Origin: Candidatus Omnitrophota bacterium
GTDB lineage: Bacteria > Omnitrophota > Gorgyraeia > Zapsychrales > Fredricksoniimonadaceae
Direction of reading: 5' to 3'
Length of the DNA stretch: 47,105 bases
Assembly (NCBI GenBank): GCA_903861305.1
Contig: CAIOTT010000053.1
Location: 1 to 47,105, forward strand
The notes beneath the pieces were generated by a model. The model saw nothing but the letters and a program-made list of their open reading frames with translations. It searched no databases and was not told the DNA's origin. Shown here piece after piece: positions 8,761 through 17,884 of this stretch. Both the position numbers and the translations under genes were made by a program. Position 1 is the stretch's first letter; every line of letters starts with the position of its first letter.

Positions 8761-11700
8761 ATGAAGATCATCCAACGATGTATTGCTGTGTCCATCCTTG
8801 TGCCATTTTTATCAACAACGCTCATGCCCGTAGCGCGGGCGGGGATGGTCCAAATGCCCGCACCGGGCACTATGGTCAACCTGACTCCTGCGTTCACCCC
8901 GGCACACCTGATGGGTATTGTTATTGATCCCAAGAATGCGCTCAAGTTTGATTTTCTGATCCATAAGGGTGAAGTTCCTTTATCAGATACCCAAAAACGC
9001 GAAGAATACCGCGACCTTATCAAATATTTTTTGGCCTCGCTGACGATCCCCAACGACAACCAGTGGGTCAACCTGTCGCCTTATGAAGGCCAGCGCATGA
9101 TCAGGGATGATTTTGGGAAGACCGGGATGGGGCGCGACCTTCTGGCGCAGGACTATATCCTTAAACAGCTGACGGCGTCCTTGATGCACCCTGACTCCGA
9201 ACTTGGCAAGAAGTTCTGGGCCAGGGTCTATGAACAGGTGTATCAGAAATACGGGACAACGGAAGTGCCGGTGGATACGTTCAACAAGGTGTGGGTCACG
9301 GCGGATGACGCGTCTGTTTACGAGAAAGACAATACCGCGATCGTCGTGAACAGCCATTTGAAGATCATGACCGAGCGAGATTATGTGGCCACGGCCAATG
9401 ATGCCCTGACGCGCGAGATGGGACAGGCGCCGGCCATGACAGAGCCTTCGAAAATTTCGGCCGAGATCGTTAAAGAGATCATTATCCCTGCGATCGAGAA
9501 AGAGGTGAACGAGGGCAAGACCTTTGCCAATTTGCGTCAGATCTACAGTTCCATGATCCTGGCGGTCTGGTTCAAGAAGCAGTTGAGGGAGTCTGTTTTA
9601 GGGAAGGCCTACGCGGACCATTCTGCGGTTAAAGGCGTTGACCAGGACCCTAAGAACAATGAGGCCATCTACCAGCAATACCTGGAGGCGTATAAAAAGG
9701 GCGTCTTCAACATGATCAAGGAAGATGTGGACCGTTATACGCAGGAGGTTCTGCCGCGTAAATATTTCTCGGGTGGAGCGAGAGTTGCGCAGGTTCATGA
9801 TGCCCCAGCAGCGGATGCGGAAAAATTGATACGGCCGGTGGTGGAACGCAATGAACTTGAAAAGGTCGGAACTGCATTTACGATGGAAGTAAAGAACCAG
9901 GATGCTGGTCCTGATGGTGCTGCTGGCCAGGACCTTAAGGAAATCAATCGAGTCCGTACGATCTTGAATGATGCTGTTAATTCGGGAGTTTTGGATCTTA
10001 GTGCCTGGGGCAATGGTTTGGCCTATAGTTTCACCAAAAGTATGGCCCAGACTTTTGATCCAAAGAACACAGGGAGATTACCTGAGAATTTCTCTGAAAA
10101 AGCTGTTACAGATCAGAAATTTCAGCGTCTGACAGACCAGTATGCCCGTGAATTGTCTACTGTGCTTGCTGGGCAGCTTGGGGGGGATCCAAAGGGCGTT
10201 CAAGCTCAGGTTGTTAAAGAAGAAGGCCGGAGCATTAATGCCTTTCGGACTTCATCAGACTATGAATATACCGTTGGGCGGGCGATCTTGCTCAATGGCA
10301 TTCACGTGGCTTCATTGAAGTTCGGGACACATGAGCGCGGCGGGACCCGTTATTTCATTGATCTGGTCAAACCGGTTGAGGTCCTTAGCGACACATTGGA
10401 TGGGGCAAGGAGGATGTTGCAGAGTTTGGGGATCAAGCCGGGGATGTCTTTTACATACCTGAGCGATGATTATCAGGAGGCATATAAACAAAAGACAGTG
10501 ACGTTAGGCACCATGAGCTTGGCGGATGCGCAGAAATGGATCAAATATGCTCAAGCGGAAGCGCAACGGGCTGAGTTCATCTTGAGGAACCAGGATCTTT
10601 TACAGAAAGCGAAAGAAAAATTACAGGCTGAATTCAATATCAAGGCAGGAGATCATTTTCAATATACTCAGAATGATTATCAAGAGCCAGGGTATGGGAC
10701 AGAGATAACGGTTGCATTCAAAAACCTGAATTTATTCCAGGCTGTGACATGGATCGAACAGCTGGGCGGGAAGTTCACTGCGGATATGGCAAGCACCTCG
10801 GCGCCGGTAAGCGATCACGCGGAGAACAAGGACGCGATCAAGGAGAGCCGTGCTAAAGTCGCGGAATTCGATGACGGCCGTCCGATCGTTGATGAAAGTT
10901 TCGGGCTTGAGAAGTGGAATATCAATAAAGTCATGCGGCAAGTGATGATGCTGAAGGATGGGGGTTATGGGATCCGTGCTGTTCTGGACAAGGTCAATGA
11001 ACAATTTGTCGATGAGTATGGCCCGCGCCAGCAGTTCTCTCAAGACTTGCTGGTCAGGATCCTGGGCGTTATCAATCGCTATACGTCAGGGGTAAGTTAT
11101 GAGCTCAAAGGCGATCGGCTGACCGTCTCTCATAAAACCGTCACGGCGATGAGTCTCCAGGAAGCCCGGTCGAAGTTCGCTTCGTCGAGGAAGATCTTTA
11201 TCGGCGGCCCGTCAAATGTTGCTGAAGATTATCGGGACCAGCTGCCCTTGCTTCGCGAACTTTTGCTTCAGATAAAGTCAGAGGCATCGGCCAGGAAACA
11301 GGATGTCGTTATCATGACCGGGACAGCGTCCTGGGGTATTGGCCGCCAGGTGGTGAAGATCGCGAAAGAGCTTGGGCTGACCACGCTCAGCGCATTACCG
11401 AAACAAAGCCTTGAGCTTGCTTCTTCTGACGCAGATCACACCGTGATGATGGGGCAGGACTGGAATTCCAACAGGTATTATGACGAGGTATCGGGGTTTG
11501 CCGACAGTTATTTCTCTTTCGAGGGGTATCAGGGGTCCCGCCGTGAGTATCAGGCGTTTATGGAGAAAAGGGATCACGGTAAGAAAGCATTCCGGATCCG
11601 GGGTGATCTTTCCCTGGGGCAGAATAATATCGCTAATCATGTGGCTTTGGCGTTTGATCCGACCGCAGCTGTTCAGGAAATTGAGACTGCAGCCGAGTGG

Positions 11701-14700
11701 GGGAAGATGGCTCCCGAAGAAGCCCGTAAACTTATCAATGAAAAATACCGTGGGATAGCCGCGATGAATGAAGGCGGCAAGTTAACTTCATGGCAGCAGC
11801 ATCAGCGCCGGCAGGCCCTCCTGGGCACGTACGATCTGATCAATCTCGATGGTTCTCTAAATTATAAGAATTACCTGCAAAAGATCGGGTCATTAAAGAA
11901 TGATACTAAAGCCGACTGGTTGGCGGGCTATGAATTCGTCTCTTTATTCCATGATGAGGTGGCGTATCGTGTTACCGATATCGAGCTCGAACAGTATGCC
12001 TCAGCCGTACACAATAACGGTTATTGGCGGGAGAATGCCCTGCATATTCGCAATGAGCATCCGACATCGGTCGAGCACCTGATCCTGGGCGTGGCCCCGG
12101 AAATGTCGGCTGGGGAACAGGATGAATTCTTTACTGAAGAAGGAAAGGTGGCTTACCAGGATCGTTTTCAGAAATCCAGCGGTTACAAAATACTGCTTTC
12201 CCATATCAAACAGGATCATTGGCTGGCATTTTATATGAAATTCGGGGCGTATAAAAGTCAGATGGATCTGAAAAAACTTTTATTTCAGGATGGGCATGTT
12301 AATCCGAACATTAATCCTGCCAAGACGCAGGTCTTTAACGCCAACATGGGGAGTTATCAGGACCTTGAAAAAGATGCTGTTAACTTTGTTAATCACGCCG
12401 AGAGGCTGAATGTGATGAAGGAGAATCAACGGGCAGGTATCGCCTCAGCTTTTTCTTTGCTCAGGATCCCGTCACGTTTGCGTTTTGCGGATATGGATTA
12501 TTATACCGCGGTGATCTGGAGATACACCGGGCACTGGAACGGCGTATATGCTTATGACGGGAAGGATGCCGACGGCAAGTACGATCCGGATGATGCCAAG
12601 ATCGAAGATCCGCAGGAACGCGAGGCGGCGGCCAGGAAGCGGGTCGTTTATCAGGTCAGTACGGATTATAACAGCCATGAATTCGACCAGGATCGTTTGA
12701 AGGATGGCCCTGTCTGGCGAGCGGTCCTGGACCGCTGGCTTGAGTTGCGCAAAGGCTTGAAGCCCGGTGAACGTTTTGGTGAACTTTTAAAGATGGTTAC
12801 CAACGATGAAAAGCTCTCGTTCATTTCTTCATATGACACCATAATCCAGGTAAAAACCGCTGAGCAGGCTTTATTGGCTGGGGAGATGAAAAGTGCCCCG
12901 GAAAAGATCGCCCGTTTAGCCCTTGTCTCTCATGATCTAGGGTATTGGCCAGGGGTCGAGGCGGACATACACAACAAGAATAAGCCGGCGTTGGGGCGTA
13001 TCCCGAACTTGTCCGGGGAACAGCAGCAGACCTTCCTGTCTTTCTTAAATGAAGATGGCCAGAAGATTTATGCCAACCGTTTTAAAGCTGCGTCAGGTTA
13101 TAAATTTGTAGTTAAACATCTTAAGCCCGAGATGAGAAAACCATTTTTTGAATTCATGCAGTCGTTGTATGGTTTGGACAAAGCAGGTGTTCTCGCAAGC
13201 CTTGACACATTGGCGGGTAACGCGCAGATCTTTAATGGCAATTATGGCACATGGGAGGACCTTAAACAGGATATCCCTGCTTTTGATGCCGAGATCGGGC
13301 CTGGTCTCAGGCTGGCTCAAATGATGAAGAATCAGGAAGACAATATTATCATGACCCGGCTTCTCAAAAGGATGGGGGATCTGACGGGACAGCAAATGTC
13401 CCACGGCATGGCGATATTGTGGCGATATGTTGTGGGAGATTATCAGGGTGAATGGGCGTACGATGGCACTGACCGTACAGGGCGGAAGGATCCCGAGGGC
13501 TGGCGTAACGGGTCCGTGCAGGTCGGGATGGATTATTATGACCCGAAATTCGCGATCGACCGCAGCCGGGATTATGAGATGTGGAGTTCCCTGTTGATGG
13601 AAATGGCGCGCACCGAGGGGGCCTCCGAGAACCAGGCCCTTAAGGATGAGGTTTTTAGCCGGGCTTCCAATGAATCCGAGGCGGCATGGCTTTCCACGTA
13701 TCGTCCCATTGTTAGGCGGGTTGAGGAGCTGGAGCGGACGATATCCCGTGAGCAACTGGAGCAGTTCGCGCCCGCGGTGCATGATAACGGATATCTGGCC
13801 TTGGAACTTTCCCATGTCAATGATCCGGAACATTATCTCCTGGGATCGCATCAACAGGTCACAGGAAGGCATATTGAAAATTATATGACACCTGAGGCAA
13901 GGGATTGGTGGGAACATCGGAATGATCCCGCTTATATTGAGAAATTCAATGCGATGCCGAATGAAGAAAGGACGGCCCTGGCGGCACGGGCGGGTGTTCA
14001 GCGCGTTGGGATCAAGGGATATCAGTTCACCGACGGGATATTCCAGAGCCTTAAGAGTAAAACTAAATTTTACGTTTTATCGGGCAAGACCGAAGAGGCG
14101 GCAAGGTCTGCATCAGGGAAAGTCATCCTTAATGAGAATGTCCAGAATTTCAAGCTTGAGTTGAAGGATTCGGATAATTATGGCATCAATGGCGAGAAAC
14201 GTCGGGAGGCGCTGTATAACATGCAAAAAGGCGCTTTGGCAACAGCCCTTGTCCTGGCTGATCTTGATCTGGATATGGAAACAATGGCTTATCTGACAGC
14301 GGTTATCTGGCGTTATAAAGGACACTACGATGGAGAGAAGGGGTATCAAAGTGTCTGGCAGGTCAGTCAGGATTTCCTGATGGGGCTTGATCGCGGGGAG
14401 CGTGAAAAGGATGTGCGCATCCTCATGGCGGTCTTTGCTTTGCTTGGTAAAAAACCAAAAGACACTCGGTTTGTTGTTGATGGTTCAGTTCAAAAAGGAG
14501 ATCTTGATGAGAACGGGCTTCCTCTGGATTCTGATTTCAAAGGCCTAGATCTTCAGGTCGGAGATCAAGGGTATCTAAAGATCGATGGAAAATGGTATTC
14601 CGCCAGGGTTGAGGATTATATGGGAGACGGCTTCCTCGATGGCCGTTATGACCAGGAAGGGCAGCTTGGCAAGAAGTTTTGGAAGGTTGAAGGGTTTATG

Positions 14701-17700
14701 TTCAGGCTTGACGCTCCGGTAGCCGGGGTGTTTACGCCTTCGAACGGTTTGTTTGTCAGGATGTCCGATATCGAAAAGGAAAAGAACCTGCCACTGTCTG
14801 ACCGGAGGATATTGAAGGTTGAGACCGTTGAGGAACCGCGTGTCTCTCCCCTGGACATTGAACCTGATGGCGCGATGACGAACGAAATAGAACAAAAGGC
14901 CCTGCGTGCCGCGCGCGAACTCATCCTGAGCTATGGCGGGAAACCGGACTATAAGGGTGCTTCTCAGAAAGAAGTCATAGCCCAGCTGGTTGCTGCCAGT
15001 GGTTACAAGGGGAAGGATGCGAAGCTTTTTTCAAAGACAGTAGAAAATGTTTTAAATGTGGAACGCCTGATATCGAACGAAGCGGCGGTTGAGTTCGTTA
15101 AAACGGGTGTTAAGGCGCAGGCGAACTGGGTCGGTGACAAAATAAAGGGACTGACGCCAAAAGCGCTCAGCAAATTCTTTGAGACGTCTTTGTGGCCGTT
15201 GGCCGAGATATTGCGGAAAGAGAATTTTTACCAAAATTTCAATGAAACAACATGGAAGGCTTTCCAGGAGTTCAAGAATGGAAATTCCGATGTTGAAGGA
15301 TTGTCTTTGCGGGATGGTGTCAATACGAAGGTTTTTCAATTGCTTGCCGCCGTTGATGCCATGGTGCAGTCGATCAAGGCGGAGTTGAACCAGAATTTCT
15401 CGCTTCAGGAAAGGATGGAGTTGGCAAAACTGGTGCACAATAACGGTTATTTCCTGGCTGAATTCGCAAGGACCCGGGACCCGCATGACCAGTTGTTGCC
15501 GGTTGAAAAGAATGGATCTTTGAAAGGTAATGGGGCTGATCTGTTAACACCAGCAGCGCGGGCCAGGTATGACGCGCGTGTCGGTGTCACGGGAAGGGAT
15601 AGCCTTGTCAAGTTTTCCCTGGGGGATTTTGTATTAGCAACGCCAGAGGATCGTTCAAAGGTATTGAATTATTTTGCTGAGATCGGCAAGGATGTCACGA
15701 CGCCCATGAAGAATATCGACCCGAAAGGGGATGGTGTCGGGATCTCTTTGGAGGCGGCCCTTGAGTCCGGGGATGAAAAGCTGTTGAGCAATACGAATGT
15801 ATTCAACGGGTTTGTGCAGAACTGGGATGGCCTTCTTGCAGATTTCAAGGGCAATGATGAATTGTTCGCGAAGCAGGAAGCATTTATCTATGGCAAGCAG
15901 GTGGACGCTGTCGCGGGCACGCTGGTGCTGCTAAGCCTTGAGAAATTATTCAAACAATATCTGGATGCCCAGGTTGATGCCAATAAAGAGCCTGAATTCC
16001 TGGATGTCATGAACAGGGCTACCAACGCTGTCTGGCGTGCCACGAACCCCTGGGAGTCGTGGTCGAGCCCTCTGATCCGTCAGTCATATGATGAGATAGG
16101 GCTGGACCAGAAAATGAAGGATGAGCGCATATGGAAGGCCGTTATCCTGGAATTCAGGGTAAAACTGTTCAGGATGTCTGCTGCGGCCCAGAAGGACCTC
16201 TCTACGCAGATCAGGACTTTGTTCAAATTCCTGAAGAGCGCCAGGTCTCCCATTGTGAAGAGGCAGGTCATTACCAAGACCCCGGAAGCTTATTACAACT
16301 TAATGAAGAAGAATGGGTATATTTTTGTCGGAACAGTGACGTCTTCCGGGTTGGGTATCTCGCAAGAAGATATTGCACCGGCAAAAGCAGCGATAAAACA
16401 GACGTTGCGGAATATCGCCCTGGCTTCCGGAGTTCCCATGAACAAGATCGTTCTCGTCAGTGGCGCTACAGGAAATGAGGAAGCGGGCAATCTAAGCGGG
16501 GTTGAGCTTTCTTATCAGGCTGCGGAGGAAGTGGGGGCGATGACCATGGGGATCACGAGTACGAAGGCATTCTCCTATCCCATTAAAACGCCGGATTTCC
16601 TGCTGTTCAAGGGAATGGACTGGGGCAATGAGTCCGATATGCTCTTGATGTACGCGGACCATATGATCGGGTTTACCGGGGGTAACCAGGCGGCTTCAGA
16701 AATGGAGCAGTACATTAACGCGCAGCGCGGCCCCGTGTACTTGATCCAGGGGGTACATAGTTATTTGCCGAATTTAAAGAAGACAGGCTCAACCACAGGG
16801 ACCCTTGACGCGCCGGAAGTAGAAATGATGGTACGGGGGATGGGTGTTGAAGGGTCCAGTGTCATAAATATCAACGCGCAGCCCGATGGTGCCATGAAGA
16901 TCGAGATCAAACAAAAAGCCTTGGCTGCCGTGAAGAGGTACATTCAGCACAATGGTGGACGGCCAGACCGGGGTGATCCTTCGGGTGACCAGGTCGTGGC
17001 CATATTGGTCCAGCAGAGCCGGCTTACGGGGCAGGACCTGAAAGACTTCAGAAGCATGGTAGATGAGTTCTTAAATGCACAACCAGTGAATACGAGCCAT
17101 GGTCTTGGGTATGATTATGTTTTATCGACAGCCGGGCAGGTGTTTCAAAATCGCTTGTTCAGGGTGGAGGAAGAGCGCAAGTCGGTGGATGTTATCGAGG
17201 AGGAAGATAATAAAGCTGCTATTACAATAATCAATGAATTAAAAGGGGATACCTTTGATGTGCGCATCAGCGGGGATGAAACGGCTTTAGCCACAGCTGC
17301 CGAACGGGATTTTAAACAAATAGTAAGCCTTCAAATATTCCGCGGGACAAAGAGTACTGAGCAAGCTTTCGTTGTCGGCCTGGCTGTGCGAAAAGCGTTG
17401 CATTATTCTGAACAGCTCCGGCAGGGTGATACGGTCATTTATGAGTTCACGCTCGACGCCGTGGAAAACAAAAAAGGCCAGGTAGTCAAGAATGAGAAAT
17501 ACGGCGGTATCGACTTCAATGAACAGTACCTCAAGATGAACATCAAGCGCGACGGCAATGGCGTGCCGCTGCCCATTGGCCAGCAGGACCTTGATAACAT
17601 CAAGATCGACGGCCTGGTGCCGGTGATCCTGAATATCCAACCCGTGACGTCGCTGCCGATCTTGAGCAAGGCGTCCACGGCGGATCCTGCGATGGGTTGA
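8761..17700 (+). CDS. 2979-residue exported giant: two SLOG-like domains and four HD-like repeats
   Basis: The start at 8761 is preferred over an in-frame ATG at 8641. It sits behind GAGAGG, begins a proper signal peptide (MKIIQRCIAVSILVPFLSTT) and does not overlap the upstream gene. The conserved head runs to about residue 335. Residues 370-690 are unrecognised but hold a 40-residue repeat pair. A SLOG-like Rossmannoid follows at about 11190-11740 (IFIGGPSNV, TGTASWGIGRQ, MGQDWNSN). Four divergent HD-like repeats span about 11905-16190. A second copy of the SLOG-like domain lies at about 16310-16870 (FVGTVTSSG, LVSGATGNEEAG, KGMDWGNES, ADHMIGFTGGNQ). A 65-residue helical unit occurs twice. 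The GGIDFNEQY tail starts at 17501. A terminator-like hairpin follows the stop. SLOG domains of other families bind or cleave nucleotides such as NAD derivatives; a role here is inferred only. Confidence 0.92.
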   Translation: MKIIQRCIAVSILVPFLSTTLMPVARAGMVQMPAPGTMVNLTPAFTPAHLMGIVIDPKNALKFDFLIHKGEVPLSDTQKREEYRDLIKYFLASLTIPNDNQWVNLSPYEGQRMIRDDFGKTGMGRDLLAQDYILKQLTASLMHPDSELGKKFWARVYEQVYQKYGTTEVPVDTFNKVWVTADDASVYEKDNTAIVVNSHLKIMTERDYVATANDALTREMGQAPAMTEPSKISAEIVKEIIIPAIEKEVNEGKTFANLRQIYSSMILAVWFKKQLRESVLGKAYADHSAVKGVDQDPKNNEAIYQQYLEAYKKGVFNMIKEDVDRYTQEVLPRKYFSGGARVAQVHDAPAADAEKLIRPVVERNELEKVGTAFTMEVKNQDAGPDGAAGQDLKEINRVRTILNDAVNSGVLDLSAWGNGLAYSFTKSMAQTFDPKNTGRLPENFSEKAVTDQKFQRLTDQYARELSTVLAGQLGGDPKGVQAQVVKEEGRSINAFRTSSDYEYTVGRAILLNGIHVASLKFGTHERGGTRYFIDLVKPVEVLSDTLDGARRMLQSLGIKPGMSFTYLSDDYQEAYKQKTVTLGTMSLADAQKWIKYAQAEAQRAEFILRNQDLLQKAKEKLQAEFNIKAGDHFQYTQNDYQEPGYGTEITVAFKNLNLFQAVTWIEQLGGKFTADMASTSAPVSDHAENKDAIKESRAKVAEFDDGRPIVDESFGLEKWNINKVMRQVMMLKDGGYGIRAVLDKVNEQFVDEYGPRQQFSQDLLVRILGVINRYTSGVSYELKGDRLTVSHKTVTAMSLQEARSKFASSRKIFIGGPSNVAEDYRDQLPLLRELLLQIKSEASARKQDVVIMTGTASWGIGRQVVKIAKELGLTTLSALPKQSLELASSDADHTVMMGQDWNSNRYYDEVSGFADSYFSFEGYQGSRREYQAFMEKRDHGKKAFRIRGDLSLGQNNIANHVALAFDPTAAVQEIETAAEWGKMAPEEARKLINEKYRGIAAMNEGGKLTSWQQHQRRQALLGTYDLINLDGSLNYKNYLQKIGSLKNDTKADWLAGYEFVSLFHDEVAYRVTDIELEQYASAVHNNGYWRENALHIRNEHPTSVEHLILGVAPEMSAGEQDEFFTEEGKVAYQDRFQKSSGYKILLSHIKQDHWLAFYMKFGAYKSQMDLKKLLFQDGHVNPNINPAKTQVFNANMGSYQDLEKDAVNFVNHAERLNVMKENQRAGIASAFSLLRIPSRLRFADMDYYTAVIWRYTGHWNGVYAYDGKDADGKYDPDDAKIEDPQEREAAARKRVVYQVSTDYNSHEFDQDRLKDGPVWRAVLDRWLELRKGLKPGERFGELLKMVTNDEKLSFISSYDTIIQVKTAEQALLAGEMKSAPEKIARLALVSHDLGYWPGVEADIHNKNKPALGRIPNLSGEQQQTFLSFLNEDGQKIYANRFKAASGYKFVVKHLKPEMRKPFFEFMQSLYGLDKAGVLASLDTLAGNAQIFNGNYGTWEDLKQDIPAFDAEIGPGLRLAQMMKNQEDNIIMTRLLKRMGDLTGQQMSHGMAILWRYVVGDYQGEWAYDGTDRTGRKDPEGWRNGSVQVGMDYYDPKFAIDRSRDYEMWSSLLMEMARTEGASENQALKDEVFSRASNESEAAWLSTYRPIVRRVEELERTISREQLEQFAPAVHDNGYLALELSHVNDPEHYLLGSHQQVTGRHIENYMTPEARDWWEHRNDPAYIEKFNAMPNEERTALAARAGVQRVGIKGYQFTDGIFQSLKSKTKFYVLSGKTEEAARSASGKVILNENVQNFKLELKDSDNYGINGEKRREALYNMQKGALATALVLADLDLDMETMAYLTAVIWRYKGHYDGEKGYQSVWQVSQDFLMGLDRGEREKDVRILMAVFALLGKKPKDTRFVVDGSVQKGDLDENGLPLDSDFKGLDLQVGDQGYLKIDGKWYSARVEDYMGDGFLDGRYDQEGQLGKKFWKVEGFMFRLDAPVAGVFTPSNGLFVRMSDIEKEKNLPLSDRRILKVETVEEPRVSPLDIEPDGAMTNEIEQKALRAARELILSYGGKPDYKGASQKEVIAQLVAASGYKGKDAKLFSKTVENVLNVERLISNEAAVEFVKTGVKAQANWVGDKIKGLTPKALSKFFETSLWPLAEILRKENFYQNFNETTWKAFQEFKNGNSDVEGLSLRDGVNTKVFQLLAAVDAMVQSIKAELNQNFSLQERMELAKLVHNNGYFLAEFARTRDPHDQLLPVEKNGSLKGNGADLLTPAARARYDARVGVTGRDSLVKFSLGDFVLATPEDRSKVLNYFAEIGKDVTTPMKNIDPKGDGVGISLEAALESGDEKLLSNTNVFNGFVQNWDGLLADFKGNDELFAKQEAFIYGKQVDAVAGTLVLLSLEKLFKQYLDAQVDANKEPEFLDVMNRATNAVWRATNPWESWSSPLIRQSYDEIGLDQKMKDERIWKAVILEFRVKLFRMSAAAQKDLSTQIRTLFKFLKSARSPIVKRQVITKTPEAYYNLMKKNGYIFVGTVTSSGLGISQEDIAPAKAAIKQTLRNIALASGVPMNKIVLVSGATGNEEAGNLSGVELSYQAAEEVGAMTMGITSTKAFSYPIKTPDFLLFKGMDWGNESDMLLMYADHMIGFTGGNQAASEMEQYINAQRGPVYLIQGVHSYLPNLKKTGSTTGTLDAPEVEMMVRGMGVEGSSVININAQPDGAMKIEIKQKALAAVKRYIQHNGGRPDRGDPSGDQVVAILVQQSRLTGQDLKDFRSMVDEFLNAQPVNTSHGLGYDYVLSTAGQVFQNRLFRVEEERKSVDVIEEEDNKAAITIINELKGDTFDVRISGDETALATAAERDFKQIVSLQIFRGTKSTEQAFVVGLAVRKALHYSEQLRQGDTVIYEFTLDAVENKKGQVVKNEKYGGIDFNEQYLKMNIKRDGNGVPLPIGQQDLDNIKIDGLVPVILNIQPVTSLPILSKASTADPAMG
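10426..10760 (+). repeat. 40-residue internal protein repeat pair in the giant at 8761
   Basis: Two related segments start at 10426 (LGIKPGMSFTYLSDDYQE, ending SLADAQKWI) and 10633 (FNIKAGDHFQYTQNDYQE, ending LNLFQAVTWI). They are joined by a helical linker. Spacing and order of the aromatic and acidic residues match, which indicates an old tandem duplication of a small beta-rich unit. No known domain is recognised. Confidence 0.7.
11905..12720 (+). repeat. HD-like repeat 1 of the giant at 8761
   Basis: The unit begins with a helical segment (EFVSLFHDEVAYRV) and carries the signature HNNGYW at residue 1084. It ends with the motif AVIWRYTGHWNGVYAYDG at residue 1250, 166 residues later. The H(N/D)xGY signature resembles the HD of metal phosphohydrolases but has Asn in place of Asp, so catalysis by this copy is doubtful. 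Confidence 0.65.
12830..13640 (+). repeat. HD-like repeat 2 of the giant at 8761
   Basis: This copy has HDLGYW at residue 1391, keeping a true His-Asp pair, and AILWRYVVGDYQGEWAYDG at residue 1551, 160 residues later. It also shares SGYKFVVKH and a QIFNGNYGTWEDL block with SGYKILLSH and QVFNANMGSYQDL of repeat 1. It is the copy most likely to be active if the HD assignment is right. Confidence 0.65.
13680..14450 (+). repeat. HD-like repeat 3 of the giant at 8761
   Basis: HDNGYL lies at residue 1674 and AVIWRYKGHYDGEKGY at residue 1847, a spacing of 173 residues. The middle has diverged strongly from repeats 1 and 2 (an extra KFYVLSGKT strand), but the flanking motifs and their order are kept. 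Confidence 0.6.
14863..15063 (+). repeat. PDGAM helical unit, copy A
   Basis: The segment starts PDGAMTNEIEQKALRAAREL, continues GGKPDYKG, then VIAQLVAASGY and ends VENVLNVE, at residues about 2035-2101. It is a clear homologue of copy B at 16882. Each copy directly follows a folded module, so it may be an interdomain spacer or docking helix bundle. Confidence 0.75.
15340..16190 (+). repeat. HD-like repeat 4 of the giant at 8761
   Basis: HNNGYF lies at residue 2226 and the degenerate end motif NAVWRATNPWESW at residue 2423, 197 residues later. NTNVFNGFVQNWDGLLADF matches the QIFNGNYGTWEDL block of repeat 2. This copy stands apart from the first three, behind a non-repeat insert of about 900 bases. 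Confidence 0.55.
16882..17085 (+). repeat. PDGAM helical unit, copy B
   Basis: The segment starts PDGAMKIEIKQKALAAVKRY, continues GGRPDRGD, then VVAILVQQSRLTG and ends VDEFLNAQP, at residues about 2708-2775. It matches copy A at 14863 in length and in the order of all motifs and follows the second SLOG-like domain directly. Confidence 0.75.
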
Positions 17701-17725
17701 GTGTTGTTCAGGTGTAATTCTCAGG

Positions 17726-17767
17726 GACCCTCGTTCTGCTGGTGTGATGCATTGAGGGTCGCTTTTT
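17726..17767 (+). terminator. Rho-independent-like terminator after the 2979-residue giant
   Basis: GACCCTC (17726-17732) pairs perfectly with GAGGGTC (17754-17760) and is followed by GCTTTTT. The 7-bp stem has a long loop of 21 bases, which weakens it. Its place 26 bases after the stop, and the 184-base gap before the next gene, support a transcription break between the first four paralogues and the NAD-module pair. Confidence 0.6.
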
Positions 17768-17884
17768 ATGTTTAATATGTCAAAAAATGGCATTTTTATG
17801 AATTAAATGCTATATTTCCGGATATTCTCTTTATAGATACGTGCAAGATCATGAAAAATTCTCTAAACAACGAGGGGTTTATTT

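Noticed and set aside
17779..17800. Second terminator or operator from AAAAATG-CATTTTT symmetry
   Set aside because: The arms are short and A/T-only and may arise by chance in an AT-rich gap.
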